From: Leucobacter sp. Ag1 | GTDB lineage: Bacteria > Actinomycetota > Actinomycetes > Actinomycetales > Microbacteriaceae | Assembly: GCF_000980875.1 (NCBI RefSeq) | Contig: NZ_LAYO01000097.1 | Span: 1 to 64,000, forward strand | Length of the DNA: 64,000 bases | Direction of reading: 5' to 3' | Made by a program: the position numbers and the translations under genes | Part shown: piece by piece, positions 62,623 to 64,000 of the stretch | How the letters are laid out: every line of letters starts with the position of its first letter | How positions within the stretch are numbered: the stretch's first letter is position 1 | The notes under the pieces: generated by a model | Told to the model about the DNA's origin: nothing | Databases searched by the model: none | The model's input: the letters and a program-made list of their open reading frames with translations, nothing else

Positions 62623-63822
62623 ATGACCACTCCCGCGTTCGCCGCCGAAGCCGCCGCGATCCTGCCCGAGCTGCAGGCGCTGCGCCGCGACCTGCACCGC
62701 GCCCCCGAACTGGGCCTGCTGCTGCCCGAGACGCAGCGGCGGGTGCTGGGGGAGCTGGATCCGCTGGGTCTCGAGGTCACCCTCGGTGAGCGGCTGACGT
62801 CGATCGTGGCGGTGCTGCGCGGCGGGCGTCCCGGGCCGACGGTCCTGCTGCGCGGCGACATGGATGCGCTGCCGGTGGTGGAGCAGACCGGGCTCGACTT
62901 CGCGTCGACCAACGGGCGCATGCACGCGTGCGGGCACGATCTGCACACGGCGGGCCTCGTGGGGGCGGCCCGGCTGCTGACCGCGCATCGGGACCGGCTC
63001 GCGGGCGACGTGGTGTTCATGTTCCAGCCGGGCGAGGAGGGGTACGGCGGCGCGAGGATCATGATCGAGGAGGGGCTGCTCGAGGCATCCGGCCAGAAGC
63101 CCGTGGCGGCCTACGGGATCCACGTGGCCCCCGGCCCGTTCGGTACGTTCGTGACCCGGCCGGGTGCGATCGCGGCGGGATCGAACGAGCTGACCATCAC
63201 GGTGCGGGGGCGCGGCGGGCACGGATCGCAGCCGCACCAGGTGCTGGATCCGGTGCCGGTGGCGGCCGAGATCGTGCTGGCGCTGCAGTCGTTCGTGACG
63301 CGGCGCTTCGACGTGTTCGATCCGATCGTGCTGTCGGTGACGCAGCTGCAGGGCAGCGAGGCGGTGAACGTGATCCCCGAGACGGCGACGCTGCGGGCGA
63401 CGGTGCGCACGTTGTCGGTGTCGTCGCAGCGGCGCGTGGCGGAGGAGGCGCCGCGGCTGGCGGAGCACATCGCGGCGGCGCACGGCATGGTCGCCGAGGC
63501 GGTGTTCGAGGAGCAGTACCCGGTGACGATCAACGACCCGGCCGCGGCGGAGGAGACGCTCGCCTGGCTGGGGGAGGCGTTCGGCGAGCCGCGCGTGCAG
63601 ACGCTGCCGAACCCCGGCATGGGGTCCGAGGACTTCTCGTTCGTGCTGAACGAGGTGCCCGGCGCATTCGTGATGCTGGCGACGAGCCCGCCCGACTCGG
63701 ATCACACGACGGCGGAGTTCAACCACTCGCCGCGGGTGATCTTCGACGACGCCGTGCTGGGCGACCAGGCGGCGGCCCTCGCGACGCTGGCGTGGCGGAA
63801 GCTGGAGTCGCTCGCCGACTGA
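62623..63822 (+). CDS. M20-family amidohydrolase
   Basis: 399 residues with AAGGAGA before the ATG. Metal ligands and motifs of the M20D group: LRRDLHRAPELG, LLRGDMDALPV, the Cys/His ligands in GRMHACGHDLHTAGL, the Glu pair in FMFQPGEEGYGGA, His in AYGIHVAPGPFG, and the C-terminal GMGSEDFSF. The dimerisation domain is at about 185-300 (ELTITVRGRGGHGSQPHQ). Family members remove N-acyl groups from amino acids, indole-3-acetyl conjugates or hippurate. Probably co-transcribed with the upstream transporter. Confidence 0.92.
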   Translation: MTTPAFAAEAAAILPELQALRRDLHRAPELGLLLPETQRRVLGELDPLGLEVTLGERLTSIVAVLRGGRPGPTVLLRGDMDALPVVEQTGLDFASTNGRMHACGHDLHTAGLVGAARLLTAHRDRLAGDVVFMFQPGEEGYGGARIMIEEGLLEASGQKPVAAYGIHVAPGPFGTFVTRPGAIAAGSNELTITVRGRGGHGSQPHQVLDPVPVAAEIVLALQSFVTRRFDVFDPIVLSVTQLQGSEAVNVIPETATLRATVRTLSVSSQRRVAEEAPRLAEHIAAAHGMVAEAVFEEQYPVTINDPAAAEETLAWLGEAFGEPRVQTLPNPGMGSEDFSFVLNEVPGAFVMLATSPPDSDHTTAEFNHSPRVIFDDAVLGDQAAALATLAWRKLESLAD

Positions 63823-63830
63823 GACCGGCC

Positions 63831-63876
63831 CCGGGCGCCGCCTCAGCCCGCTGCTCGGCGGGCGAGGCGCGCCCGG
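63831..63876 (+). terminator. Imperfect hairpin after amidohydrolase gene
   Basis: CCGGGCGCCGCCTCAGCCCG pairs with CGGGCGAGGCGCGCCCGG with small bulges, nine bases after the stop codon. It is GC-rich without a T-run. Confidence 0.45.
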
Positions 63877-64000
63877 CGCTGCCCCTGGCAGCGGGGGCGC
63901 AGGATCCACAGCGCCCGCCCCGACCATCGTCTGATGCGGATCCAGAGGCCCCGGGCGTCGGCGCGCACGCTATCGCGCCGAGATCCGGGCGTTGCCGATC
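63843..64000 (-). CDS. Possible C-terminal end of a gene running off the window
   Basis: One minus-strand frame is open from the window edge to a TGA at 63843. It would encode about 51 residues ending in a basic, Trp-containing stretch (ARGLWIRIRRWSG, then RARLARRAAG). Composition is plausible for a protein tail, but another minus-strand frame is also open and the stop lies within the hairpin. Low confidence. Confidence 0.25.
   Translation of the reverse strand, partial: SATPGSRRDSVRADARGLWIRIRRWSGRALWILRPRCQGQRRARLARRAAG

Noticed and set aside
60700-63927. Minus-strand open frame of about 1,075 codons opposite the transporter and amidohydrolase genes
   Set aside because: Low-complexity Arg/Gln/His sequence with no motif; the plus-strand proteins have complete family signatures.

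Overview
The window is high-GC chromosomal DNA from an actinobacterium, most likely a member of the Microbacteriaceae (Leucobacter-like by gene content; this is inference, no search was run). Supporting signs are an HspR-controlled dnaK-grpE-dnaJ-hspR operon with HAIR boxes, a DnaJ without the zinc-finger domain, an IdeR/DtxR-type iron box, DUF559/AbiEi-type proteins, and a giant DUF11 surface protein ending in an LAxTG-like sorting signal.

Layout. 0-9 kb: a DUF559 protein, a DUF1684 protein, a two-component system next to a divergent NatAB-like ABC exporter, exonuclease III, a two-domain sulfurtransferase and tRNA-Gly(CCC). 9-16 kb: a beta-lactamase-fold lipoprotein that has lost its catalytic residues, a DUF2470-heme oxygenase fusion behind an iron box, a second DUF559-type protein, and a minus-strand run of a membrane protein, a UMF1-type transporter and a PIF1-like helicase. 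16-24 kb: the heat-shock operon, an RsmC/RlmG-like methyltransferase and two coupled GT4 glycosyltransferases. 24-28 kb: a conserved actinobacterial protein and a divergent YczE-type membrane protein / MocR regulator pair with an inverted-repeat operator. 28-37.4 kb: one very long surface protein gene split by an in-frame amber codon. 37.4-43.7 kb: S4 protein, YigZ/IMPACT protein, a second two-component system, DNA polymerase III delta' and a TAP-like secreted hydrolase. 43.7-44.6 kb is a gene-free, repeat-rich stretch leading to tRNA-Thr(CGT).

44.69-59.80 kb is a complete, very small (15.07 kb) siphovirus-type prophage in tRNA-Thr, bounded by a perfect 40-bp direct repeat. It carries a repressor, three palindromic operators, a winged-helix initiator-like gene with repeats in its linker, small coupled genes, HNH, large terminase, portal, a protease-capsid fusion, connectors, tail genes, a CHAP lysin, holin candidates, a lipoprotein and a tyrosine integrase. 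The 3' end of the repressor gene lies inside the attachment core. Joining the prophage ends in silico to rebuild attP gives the repressor a different, longer C-terminus whose stop codon overlaps the start of the next gene, so repressor, two small genes and integrase form one coupled operon in the phage form. This is the layout of integration-dependent immunity switches and is the most interesting system in the window.

After attR come the displaced native tRNA terminator, an unusual GntR-like protein, an MFS transporter, an M20 amidohydrolase and possibly the end of a minus-strand gene. Several families of dispersed intergenic palindromes are also present: one TCGAGTGG-type family with four copies, and one GGGTTC-type family with two.
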